Origin: JBLXBZ01 sp048265185
GTDB lineage: Bacteria; Pseudomonadota; Alphaproteobacteria; Rhizobiales; Stappiaceae
DNA length: 64,000 bases
Direction: 5' to 3'
Assembly (NCBI GenBank): GCA_048265185.1
Contig: JBLXBZ010000005.1
Span: 124,001 to 188,000, forward strand
The position numbers and the translations under genes are program-made. Of the stretch, positions 57,346 through 64,000 are shown piece after piece. Positions within the stretch are counted from its first letter, which is position 1; the number at the start of each line of letters is the position of its first letter. The notes beneath the pieces were generated by a model. The model was not told where the DNA came from. It saw only the letters and a list, made by a program, of their open reading frames with translations, and made no database searches.

Positions 57346-59814
57346 TCACGAAGCGGCGTATTCCTTCGATTTGAAGGAGAGGTGTTTGACGGAGGCCGGG
57401 GCGTCGGAAATTTTCCGAATATTCGCCCAGGTTTGTTTGTAGTTTGGCAAGATCAATTCGTTCACGCCTGCGTCGACCACGTTGCCTTGCGTTCCTCCGG
57501 GCGCGCCAAACATCATGAATGTTTCGCCGCGACGCGCTGTGGGCGTTGGATAAACCATCGCCTGCGTGGCGCCCGCGTCATTGTAAATCTCAACAAGGTC
57601 GCCCTCGCTCAAGCCCAAATCGGCCATATCGTCAGGGTTGATTTCAATGAAGGGAAACGGATAGCGGTCCTCAACGAAATCATTGTCTTTATCGAGAAAC
57701 CAGCTCTGCCAATTGATGTTGGAGCGGCCGTTGTTGATGAGGAAAGCGTAATTGTCCCGCTGGGCGGCTTTGCCCGGCGCTTGCAGCCCCCGCCAGGCGC
57801 CGCCGCAGAACAAGGCTTTTCCGTCTTCACGTCCGTGGCGAGTGAACTTGCCGTCCGAATAGAGCCGTTTGGTTCCGATCAGCACGCCGTTTTCATAGCC
57901 CACCACAGGCTCTTGAACCCCGTCGTTGCCCATGGCGCGCAAACGCTCATAGGTCACGTCTGGATGGGCGGAATGGAAGCCGTCCATAAAGGCGTCTTCT
58001 TCGCTGCTCCAGTCATAGCCCTTGAACTGATCGGCGTATTCGTCCCGACCTTCTTCGCGCAGAACCTTCTCCAGATGCTGCGCCAGACCAGCGGCGATCA
58101 TACAGTCGGGTTTGGCGGAACCGGGGCCGTCCATGTATTTCTCAACGAGGCGCAATCGGCGCTCGCCGTTCATGGAGGTCAGGTTCATCTCGCCGGATTC
58201 CACCGCCGGCAGGATCACATGGGCCGCCTGACCGATCTGGCTGTGGATGATGTCGACATCGACGGAGAACAGACCTCCGGCGTCAATGGCCTCGACGATG
58301 GCGTCCACAAGCTCTTCGCGCGTTGCGCCCGCCCGCGCGTCCATGGCCTCTTTCACCATGTTGGTGCGCTTGTTGTAAACCTTCTTGAACTCGGAGGCGT
58401 TGAGCGTGGTCTTATAATGATCATTGGCCCAGATGTGATGGACCTTGCCGCCGCCGGCGATGATCAATTGGTCGATATAGGGCGCGGGACGGCCCACATG
58501 CGCGTCGGACGGGCGGAAATAGCCCTCCTGATGGCCGCCGAGACGACAAACGCCGCCGCCCTCGCGTCCAACATTTCCGGTGGCCAAAGCAATGTTCACC
58601 AGCGCGCCTATGGTGCGATAGTTGTCGTTGCCCCAGATGACGCCTTTTTCATAAGCGGTGACGCATTTACGGCGCGCGCCGTCTTCATGGGGTTTGGCGA
58701 TCCATTCGGCGGCCTTGACGATGTCGGCTTCAGGAACGCCGCAGATTTTTGCCCCTTCGGCCAAAGACATGCGGCATGCCTCTCGCGCCATCTCGAAACC
58801 GCCAAGGGCGGCGGGATAAGCCGCATCCTCCGCTTGGGCCACGTCGCCTTGGAAGGTTGAATCAGCGATAAAGTCTTTATCCACCCAGCCTTGATCGGCG
58901 ATATAGGTGAAAATCGTGTTGAACAACGCCAGATCGGTCCCGGATTTGATGGGCAATTGCAGCATGTTGTCCGCGCCGACTTCGCTCTCGCAGGCGTTGA
59001 CGGTGACCGTGCGGCGTGGGTCGACGATGATGACCTTCGCCCCATTGCGCATTCCCGGAACCATGTGGTTCAGGAACAGGTTTGACTGGGTCTCCAACGG
59101 ATTGGCGCCAATGAGGAAAATAGTGTCGGTGAGCCCATAGTCTTCATAGGCGTAATTGAGTTCATCGACCCCCATGTCGCGGGTCGAATGTACCTCGGAA
59201 TTATAAGCGGGGCGATTATGAATGCGGCAATTTTTCACCTTCATGGACTGGAAGTAAAGCTTGCCGGTGCCCCATGTGTTCTCATAGCCGCCGCCGGAGC
59301 CGCCGTGGTCGAACATGGAGACGTATAGATCGTCTTCATTGTCCTTGTCGATGACCCGGGCGGTGACCCGCGCCACAAGATCCAGAGCGTCTTCCCAAGT
59401 GGTGGGCTGCCATGCGCCGTAGCGCCAGATCATTGGGCTTTCAAGGCGCTGTTGCTGGGTGCCGCTATGGTCGGAGCGGCGATTTTCCGCCATTCGCGCG
59501 CCGCGCGCCGAGCCAAGGCCGGAATTCACCACGCATTCCGCATCGGGCATGATGACAAGATGCACGTCTTTGCCGTCTTGCTTGACCACATTATACATGG
59601 AAGGCGCGTACCAAGCGTCGGTTTCGGCGTATTGCTGTTCGGAAAGGTCGACGCCGAAGGCGTTTTGATCCGGCGCGGTCCCGCCCTGTTTGTTCACGGG
59701 CCATGTATAGGCGTGATAGCCGCAGCCGACGATGCAATAGTGGCAGGTGACGTTCTGCTTTTTGGCGTCCGCCGGAATGATCGGCAAGCGGTCGATGTGT
59801 CTTTTATAGGCCAT
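57346..59814 (-). CDS. aioA: Arsenite oxidase large subunit (molybdopterin)
   Basis: An 822-residue periplasmic molybdoenzyme that oxidises arsenite to arsenate. The 3Fe-4S cysteines are C24, C27 and C31 in NVTCHYCIVGCGYH. Arsenite-binding residues known from A. faecalis are conserved in order: His and Glu in HNRPAYNSEVH, and Arg and His in CRLGGHQEGYFRP. NPLETQSNLFLNHMVPGMRN and IVDPRRTVTVNACE bind the guanine dinucleotide cofactor. Length is normal. No Tat signal of its own; it is exported with AioB. The gene ends 23 bases before a terminator, so no cytochrome c or moeA gene follows in this operon. Confidence 0.97.
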   Translation of the reverse strand: MAYKRHIDRLPIIPADAKKQNVTCHYCIVGCGYHAYTWPVNKQGGTAPDQNAFGVDLSEQQYAETDAWYAPSMYNVVKQDGKDVHLVIMPDAECVVNSGLGSARGARMAENRRSDHSGTQQQRLESPMIWRYGAWQPTTWEDALDLVARVTARVIDKDNEDDLYVSMFDHGGSGGGYENTWGTGKLYFQSMKVKNCRIHNRPAYNSEVHSTRDMGVDELNYAYEDYGLTDTIFLIGANPLETQSNLFLNHMVPGMRNGAKVIIVDPRRTVTVNACESEVGADNMLQLPIKSGTDLALFNTIFTYIADQGWVDKDFIADSTFQGDVAQAEDAAYPAALGGFEMAREACRMSLAEGAKICGVPEADIVKAAEWIAKPHEDGARRKCVTAYEKGVIWGNDNYRTIGALVNIALATGNVGREGGGVCRLGGHQEGYFRPSDAHVGRPAPYIDQLIIAGGGKVHHIWANDHYKTTLNASEFKKVYNKRTNMVKEAMDARAGATREELVDAIVEAIDAGGLFSVDVDIIHSQIGQAAHVILPAVESGEMNLTSMNGERRLRLVEKYMDGPGSAKPDCMIAAGLAQHLEKVLREEGRDEYADQFKGYDWSSEEDAFMDGFHSAHPDVTYERLRAMGNDGVQEPVVGYENGVLIGTKRLYSDGKFTRHGREDGKALFCGGAWRGLQAPGKAAQRDNYAFLINNGRSNINWQSWFLDKDNDFVEDRYPFPFIEINPDDMADLGLSEGDLVEIYNDAGATQAMVYPTPTARRGETFMMFGAPGGTQGNVVDAGVNELILPNYKQTWANIRKISDAPASVKHLSFKSKEYAAS

Positions 59815-59825
59815 TTGAACCTCCC

Positions 59826-60350
59826 TTAAAGTACGTTGGACAAACGGCCGTAGAGCAACTCATCCACGCCATCGGCGTAAATGTCGCCTTTGTCGTCGAT
59901 GCGCAGGGCGTATTGCGGCAGGTTCTGGGTCGCATGGCCCCAGGTTTGCTGACCGCCGGCCTCGCAATCAAAAACGGAGTAATGCCCCGGGCAGTTCAAC
60001 GTCCGCCGCTCAGCGTTGTAGGACATGGGATATCCCTTATGGGGACAGACGGTCGAGAAGCCGACGATGTCTCCATCAGGGCCAACGCCTCCCTCAACGG
60101 GTTTTCCAAGCTTCAACAGAACGCCGGGCGCCTCCTCGTCAGGATAGCTGACGTCAAGAGGCTCGTTTTCGGTTAAATCCGCGATATTGGCCAAACGGTT
60201 CGCCGGATATTCCACGAGGGCCAGCGGCGTCGTGGCCTGGGCTTGCTGCGCGGTGAATACGGCGGCGGTGGCGGCGCTGGCGGCGGCGACGCCGCCGCCC
60301 TTCAGAAATTGACGACGGCCCATATCGACCATCTTTGCGCATCGTGACAT
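59826..60350 (-). CDS. aioB: Arsenite oxidase small Rieske subunit
   Basis: A 174-residue Rieske 2Fe-2S protein with a Tat signal (GRRQFLKGGGVAAASAA). Cluster ligands are in CPHKGYP and CPGHYSVFD. The two positions that form a disulfide in A. faecalis AioB (residues 65 and 80 there) are Tyr and Gly here, as reported for some alphaproteobacterial forms. GGGAGG lies just before ATG 60350, although MGRRQF at 60323 is a possible start. It is the first gene of the aioBA pair, 11 bases upstream of aioA, and carries the sigma-54 promoter. Confidence 0.96.
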   Translation of the reverse strand: MSRCAKMVDMGRRQFLKGGGVAAASAATAAVFTAQQAQATTPLALVEYPANRLANIADLTENEPLDVSYPDEEAPGVLLKLGKPVEGGVGPDGDIVGFSTVCPHKGYPMSYNAERRTLNCPGHYSVFDCEAGGQQTWGHATQNLPQYALRIDDKGDIYADGVDELLYGRLSNVL

Positions 60351-60384
60351 GTTTTCCTCCCGAAGTGTTAGCTACGCAGGAAAT

Positions 60385-60400
60385 GGCAAGTCCCATGCCA
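60385..60400 (-). promoter_or_regulatory. Sigma-54 (-24/-12) promoter of aioBA
   Basis: Read on the minus strand, TGGCATGGGACTTGCC matches the sigma-54 consensus TGGCACGnnnnTTGCA with exact GG/GC spacing. It lies about 35 bases before aioB ATG 60350, which places the transcript start about 25 bases upstream of the codon. Confidence 0.88.
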
Positions 60401-60499
60401 GTTATTATTTATATAATGAAATCAAACAGTAAATGCCGAATGAGAGTTTGAGAGATTGGGCGATGTCCGAAAATCCGAACATGGTGCGGCGCCGAAGGT

Positions 60500-61837
60500 T
60501 CAGTTTTCCTTACGTTCAGATTTAATCTCAAGACGCGTCATTTTCTCCCATAGCGTCGTGCGAGAAACGCCCAGAAGCCCGGCGGCGGCCTGAATATGGC
60601 CGCAGGTTTCGACCAAGGCGCGTTCAATTTGTCGCTTTTCGGCGGCGTCACGCACATTTTGCAAGGATTGGAAGGTCTCTGCGTCCGTGCGAGAATGTTG
60701 CTCGGGGAACAGGTCATGGGGGGTGAGCCATTCGCCGGAGCAGAGCGCGACGGCGCGTTCGATGCGATTACGCAGCTCGCGGATATTGCCGGGCCAGACA
60801 TGGGCGAGCGTCATTTCCTCCGCTTGAGTGGAAACGCCTCGGATTACTTTATCATGGCGCGCGGCCGCCTCGGCGATAAATAATTGCGTTAGCCAGGGAA
60901 TATCGCTGAGGCGCTCTCTCAGCGGTGGAATTTTCGCGGTGAGCACGGCGATGCGGTAATAAAGATCCTGACGAAAATCCGCGTCGCAGGCGCCGGGCTC
61001 CAAGGTTTTATGAGTGGCTGTGACGATGCGCCCGAGAAAGGGAATATTTTCCTCGCCGCCCACCCGGTGGAAGCAGCGCTCTTCGATCAGCCTGAGAAGT
61101 TTGGCTTGCAGCGCCGCGGGCATGTCGCCGATCTCATCAAGGAACAAAACGCCGGATTTGGCCCGCTCAGCATACCCCAGATGACGTTTAGCGGCGCCGG
61201 AGAAGGCGCCTTTTTCGTGTCCAAAAATCTCGCTTTCCAGGAGTTCGGAGGGAATCGCGGCGCAATTAACCGCCATGAACGGCGCGTCCGGCGCGCAGCC
61301 GAGCGTGTGGAGGTGGCGCGCGGCGACTTCCTTGCCCACGCCCGTTTCTCCGGTGAGAAGAACAGGCAGATCGGTTTGAGCATAGCGCGCGAGCAAAGCT
61401 TCAAGCGCCGCCATGCCTGGGGAGACGCCAAGGACGGGCGCGTGGTTCGGGGCAGGGGCGGGATTGCGCGCATTGGCGTGAATTCGCGAGAGAAAATCGT
61501 CAAAATCGAACGGCTTGGTCAGATAGTCGGCCGCCCCAAGCCGCATGAGCCGCACCGCCTGATCGATTTCGCCGTATCCGGTGATAAAGATGAAAGGAGG
61601 ATGATTTTCGCGGGCGCTCATGTCCCGGTAAATATCTTCGCCGCCAATGTCGGGCAATCGCAGGTCGCACAGAACCAAATCAAGGTCGTTCACGCCATTA
61701 GCGTCGGCTTCAAGGGCGGCGCGGCCCGAGCGCCACCAGCGCACGGCGCATCCCTCAAGCTCAAGCCGCTGCACGATGGAGCCGCCCATGATCGGATCGT
61801 CTTCGATGAGACCTATCTGTAAATTTTCATGCGACAT
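60500..61837 (-). CDS. aioR: Sigma-54-dependent response regulator AioR
   Basis: A 445-residue NtrC-type activator. Receiver domain at 1-125 (LIEDDPIMGGS, phosphoacceptor Asp in LVLCDLRLPD, DYLTKPFDF), AAA+ domain at about 145-370 with Walker A GETGVGKE and Walker B LFLDEIGDMP, and a Fis-type HTH at the C-terminus (GHIQAAAGLLGVSRTTLWEK). The sigma-54 contact loop reads GAFSGA rather than GAFTGA. ATG 61837 overlaps the aioS end by 11 bases; the longer frame would run backwards into aioS. With AioS and AioX it switches on aioBA when arsenite is present. Confidence 0.95.
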   Translation of the reverse strand: MSHENLQIGLIEDDPIMGGSIVQRLELEGCAVRWWRSGRAALEADANGVNDLDLVLCDLRLPDIGGEDIYRDMSARENHPPFIFITGYGEIDQAVRLMRLGAADYLTKPFDFDDFLSRIHANARNPAPAPNHAPVLGVSPGMAALEALLARYAQTDLPVLLTGETGVGKEVAARHLHTLGCAPDAPFMAVNCAAIPSELLESEIFGHEKGAFSGAAKRHLGYAERAKSGVLFLDEIGDMPAALQAKLLRLIEERCFHRVGGEENIPFLGRIVTATHKTLEPGACDADFRQDLYYRIAVLTAKIPPLRERLSDIPWLTQLFIAEAAARHDKVIRGVSTQAEEMTLAHVWPGNIRELRNRIERAVALCSGEWLTPHDLFPEQHSRTDAETFQSLQNVRDAAEKRQIERALVETCGHIQAAAGLLGVSRTTLWEKMTRLEIKSERKEN

Positions 61838-63278
61838 CTTTAGGTTCTTCCACTTTGCGAGGCAAACACATGCGCACCGCCGACCGCTTTTCGCTAACCT
61901 TGACGACCTCAATTCGCGCGTCCAGATCATTGGCGATCTCTCGCACGACCCATAGCCCAAGGCCGCGCCCTTCAGGAGCGGATGGACGCCCCCCTCTCTC
62001 CAGCACGGCTTTCGCGGCTTGCGGGACGCCCCCGCCTTCATCTGAAACCGTGATTTGAAGATGTTCGGCGGTGATCTCCACCTCTACGGCGAGGCGGCTG
62101 CGCGGCGGCGAGGCGGCGATTGCGTTCAATAGCAGGTTCAAGACAGCCTGCCTGATGGGACCGGCGGGCCACTCGCGGCGAAGCGGGACGCATGAGGGCG
62201 CGTCAATCTCAAGCGTCTGCTGTCTTCGGCGCAGCTCCGGTCTGACTAAAAATTTCAAATCGGAAAAATCAGAGCTTTCAATCGGCCGCGACAGTCGTTC
62301 TGGTCTGTGGGTGGCCAGCGTCGCCTGCACCACCTCGCGAATGCCGCTAAGGCCGCGTTGAATTAACTCGATGGAATTTTGCCTCACGCCTCGGTTTTCC
62401 CCGTGGCGGCGCAGAGTGTCGATCACATTCATCAACCCCCCAAGAGGATTGTTGATCTCATGGGCCAGACTTGAGGCGAGACGGCCAAGACTTGCGAGTT
62501 TTTCTTCTTCGGCAAGCTGTTTTGAAAGATATTGACGCTCTTTATCCGACTTCACCAGCTCGTTGTAAGCGTGGTAGAGCCGGGAGGCTTCGCCGCCGGC
62601 CACAGGAAACGCTCCCTCCTTGATCGGGGTGGGCGAACCGGCCGCCGCCTCCAGCATATGCGTCTCAAGCACCTGCATCGGCCGAATCATGCGCCGAACG
62701 CAGAGAAAGCCGACCATGGCGAGCAGAGCGGTTATCAAACTGTTGGTCGCTAAAAGGGTGACAAAAACTCTTTGACGCTCCTCCAGTAGAGAGGTGATGT
62801 CAAAAACCGCGAAAACCGCTCCAATGGTTTTCCCCTGATAGGTGATCGCGCGCTGTATGTATCCGCTTTTGGTGTCTGGATCGATCGCGACTTCAGGGCT
62901 GCGAAACCGAGCGGCGAAGGTGGCCTCGATGGGATCCAGCGTGCGGCGGATGGTTGGATCGCTGGCTGCAAGGACGCGGCCGGATTTATCGGTGACCACG
63001 GTTTCGGTGGGTAAAATCGCGTCCGTGGTCGGTTGCAGCCGTTCAATGCCGTCGAAAATCTCCCAGCTGTCCTGACGCAGAACAGAAGGGGTGATTGAGG
63101 CGATGAGACCATCGAGATAGGCGGATGCCAACCCATGCAGATATGTGGCCTGGGTTTTGGAGAGCTGGTCCAGCACCCGCTCGGACAGCACCACGGAAAC
63201 GCCCACCATGAGCGCCACCACCATTAATGGAACGCGCACGGTGGTGGGCAGTCTGCGAAGGCGCGAGAATAGCCTCAC
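61827..63278 (-). CDS. aioS: Sensor histidine kinase AioS
   Basis: A 483-residue inner-membrane sensor. TM1 at about 15-35, periplasmic sensor domain to about 170, TM2 (LLATNSLITALLAMVGFLCV), HAMP-like segment, HisKA with LASSLAHEINNPLGGLMN (phospho-His) at about 265-285, then HATPase (AVLNLLLNAIAASPPRSR, DEGGGVPQAA, GLGLWVVREIA). It detects arsenite through the periplasmic AioX. Starts four bases into the aioX end. Confidence 0.94.
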   Translation of the reverse strand: MRLFSRLRRLPTTVRVPLMVVALMVGVSVVLSERVLDQLSKTQATYLHGLASAYLDGLIASITPSVLRQDSWEIFDGIERLQPTTDAILPTETVVTDKSGRVLAASDPTIRRTLDPIEATFAARFRSPEVAIDPDTKSGYIQRAITYQGKTIGAVFAVFDITSLLEERQRVFVTLLATNSLITALLAMVGFLCVRRMIRPMQVLETHMLEAAAGSPTPIKEGAFPVAGGEASRLYHAYNELVKSDKERQYLSKQLAEEEKLASLGRLASSLAHEINNPLGGLMNVIDTLRRHGENRGVRQNSIELIQRGLSGIREVVQATLATHRPERLSRPIESSDFSDLKFLVRPELRRRQQTLEIDAPSCVPLRREWPAGPIRQAVLNLLLNAIAASPPRSRLAVEVEITAEHLQITVSDEGGGVPQAAKAVLERGGRPSAPEGRGLGLWVVREIANDLDARIEVVKVSEKRSAVRMCLPRKVEEPKDVA

Positions 63279-64000
63279 AACACACCCTGCAGGGCCTTCA
63301 CCTTGGCCGCGATTCCATCGTAAAGGCTGGCGTCATGCGCGGAGAAGCCGCTAAGTTTCAACATGTCGAGGATACGGCGGCCGCCGGGTTTGTCGTCGAG
63401 CGTCAAAAGAGCGTGTTTAAGGGCGATTATGTGATCGGAGGCGGCGGCGGATTTTTTCGCCGCGATGGGCGGAAAGCCGAGCCACTCGGACTTGCGAATG
63501 GGTTTGGTGAGATTGACCAGATCCGGTTCCATATCTCGCATGACCTCCCAGACGTAGCCGTCCACGCTGCCGGACTGGGCCAGCCCAGAGGCGACGGCGC
63601 GGATCACGTTTCGGTGGCCATAGGTGAAAAGCGTTTTGCGGAAAAAAACGTTCGGATCAAGACCCTGATCGTGAAGCAGCGCTCTGGTGACGAGATAGCC
63701 GGAATTTGAATTGGGATCGGAGAAAGCGTGGATGTCGCTTCTAAGGTCCGTCAAGGTAAGGGCGGCGCGATCCGCCGAGGTGATCAGGTAGGATTGATAA
63801 AGCGGCTTTCCGTGCCAATCGGGGGCGGCGACGAGCTCCAATTCTTTGTGGTATTGAACAAATGGATAGCCGCAGATCCAGGCCGCGTCGAGTTGTCCGG
63901 AGACGAGAAGCGCCGTCACTTCTTGATAGGTGCGGCGCAGAGTCAGCTCGACCTGATAGCCGGTCTGGCTTTGCAGATAGGCTTTGAAAGCGTCAAGAAG
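63275..64000 (-). CDS. aioX: Periplasmic arsenite-binding protein AioX (5'-truncated by window edge)
   Basis: PhnD-like periplasmic receptor of the arsenite-sensing system. The frame is open to the window end (LLDAFKAYLQSQTGYQVELT), so the signal peptide and start lie outside. Seen: DAAWICGYPFVQYHKELELV with the cysteine that binds As(III) in AioX proteins, SDPNSNSGYLVTRALLHDQG, FRKTLFTYGHRNVIRAVASG and SVDGYVWEVM. Stop overlaps aioS start. Gene order X-S-R-B-A is the common alphaproteobacterial one. Confidence 0.93.
   Translation of the reverse strand, partial: LLDAFKAYLQSQTGYQVELTLRRTYQEVTALLVSGQLDAAWICGYPFVQYHKELELVAAPDWHGKPLYQSYLITSADRAALTLTDLRSDIHAFSDPNSNSGYLVTRALLHDQGLDPNVFFRKTLFTYGHRNVIRAVASGLAQSGSVDGYVWEVMRDMEPDLVNLTKPIRKSEWLGFPPIAAKKSAAASDHIIALKHALLTLDDKPGGRRILDMLKLSGFSAHDASLYDGIAAKVKALQGVL

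Noticed and set aside
57382..58860. 492-codon open frame antisense to aioA
   Set aside because: It is a shadow of the GC-rich aioA codon pattern; its translation shows no domain and it has no ribosome site, while aioA is unambiguous.

Overview
This 64 kb window is bacterial chromosomal or large-replicon DNA and fits an alphaproteobacterium, probably Hyphomicrobiales or Rhodobacterales. The reasons are the two TRAP carboxylate transporters with FCD-type GntR regulators, an AztD-type zinc chaperone, the aioXSR-BA gene order, a VirB1-B11 secretion cluster and short ATGA gene overlaps throughout. I cannot name the genus from sequence alone. I see no tRNA, rRNA or CRISPR array. The only mobile-element trace is a broken IS110-type transposase.

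Region by region. (1) 1-4.9 kb, plus strand: the end of cydA, then cydB and cydX (cytochrome bd oxidase), a bacterioferritin-like gene, an IS110 remnant and a short MgtE-type magnesium transporter. (2) 5.0-8.5 kb: an orphan AztD zinc chaperone behind a Zur-like palindrome, then a thioredoxin-reductase-like flavoprotein plus methyltransferase pair divergent from an Rrf2 regulator. (3) 8.6-15.2 kb: a catabolic locus (GntR regulator, acetolactate-synthase-like TPP enzyme, 3-hydroxyisobutyrate-dehydrogenase-like enzyme, TRAP transporter, NIPSNAP protein). (4) 15.5-20.2 kb: PadR-ChrA chromate efflux pair, CurA-like and YqhD-like reductases, and a TetR regulator with a NemR-type operator. (5) 20.3-27.4 kb: a second catabolic locus (GntR, Gfo/Idh/MocA oxidoreductase, TRAP transporter, ABM monooxygenase, lactonase-like metallo-hydrolase, isopropylmalate-dehydrogenase-family enzyme).

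(6) 27.5-37.3 kb, minus strand: a compact virB1-2-3-4-5-lipoprotein-6-8-9-10-11 operon with no virD4 and no relaxase in the window. (7) 37.8-51.4 kb, plus strand: two secreted degenerate nuclease-fold proteins, an unrecognised 312-residue protein, an RTX/DUF4214 protein, three very large modular GT2 glycosyltransferases, a GT4 enzyme, a polysaccharide pyruvyl transferase and a methyltransferase. This resembles a cell-surface or glycoprotein biosynthesis locus, and its spacers are strikingly AT-rich. (8) 51.5-53.4 kb: a lone kduI facing an IclR regulator with a KdgR-like operator between them. (9) 53.8-64 kb: a phnDCEE oxyanion ABC transporter converging on the arsenite oxidase operon aioX-S-R-B-A, with a well-matched sigma-54 promoter before aioB.

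How they work together: the cell can respire at low oxygen (CydABX), detoxify chromate (ChrA) and oxidise arsenite (AioBA controlled by AioXSR and sigma-54), and has two dedicated uptake-plus-catabolism loci for organic acids that I cannot identify. The substrates of both TRAP loci, the cargo of the secretion system and the product of the glycosyltransferase locus are the main unknowns.
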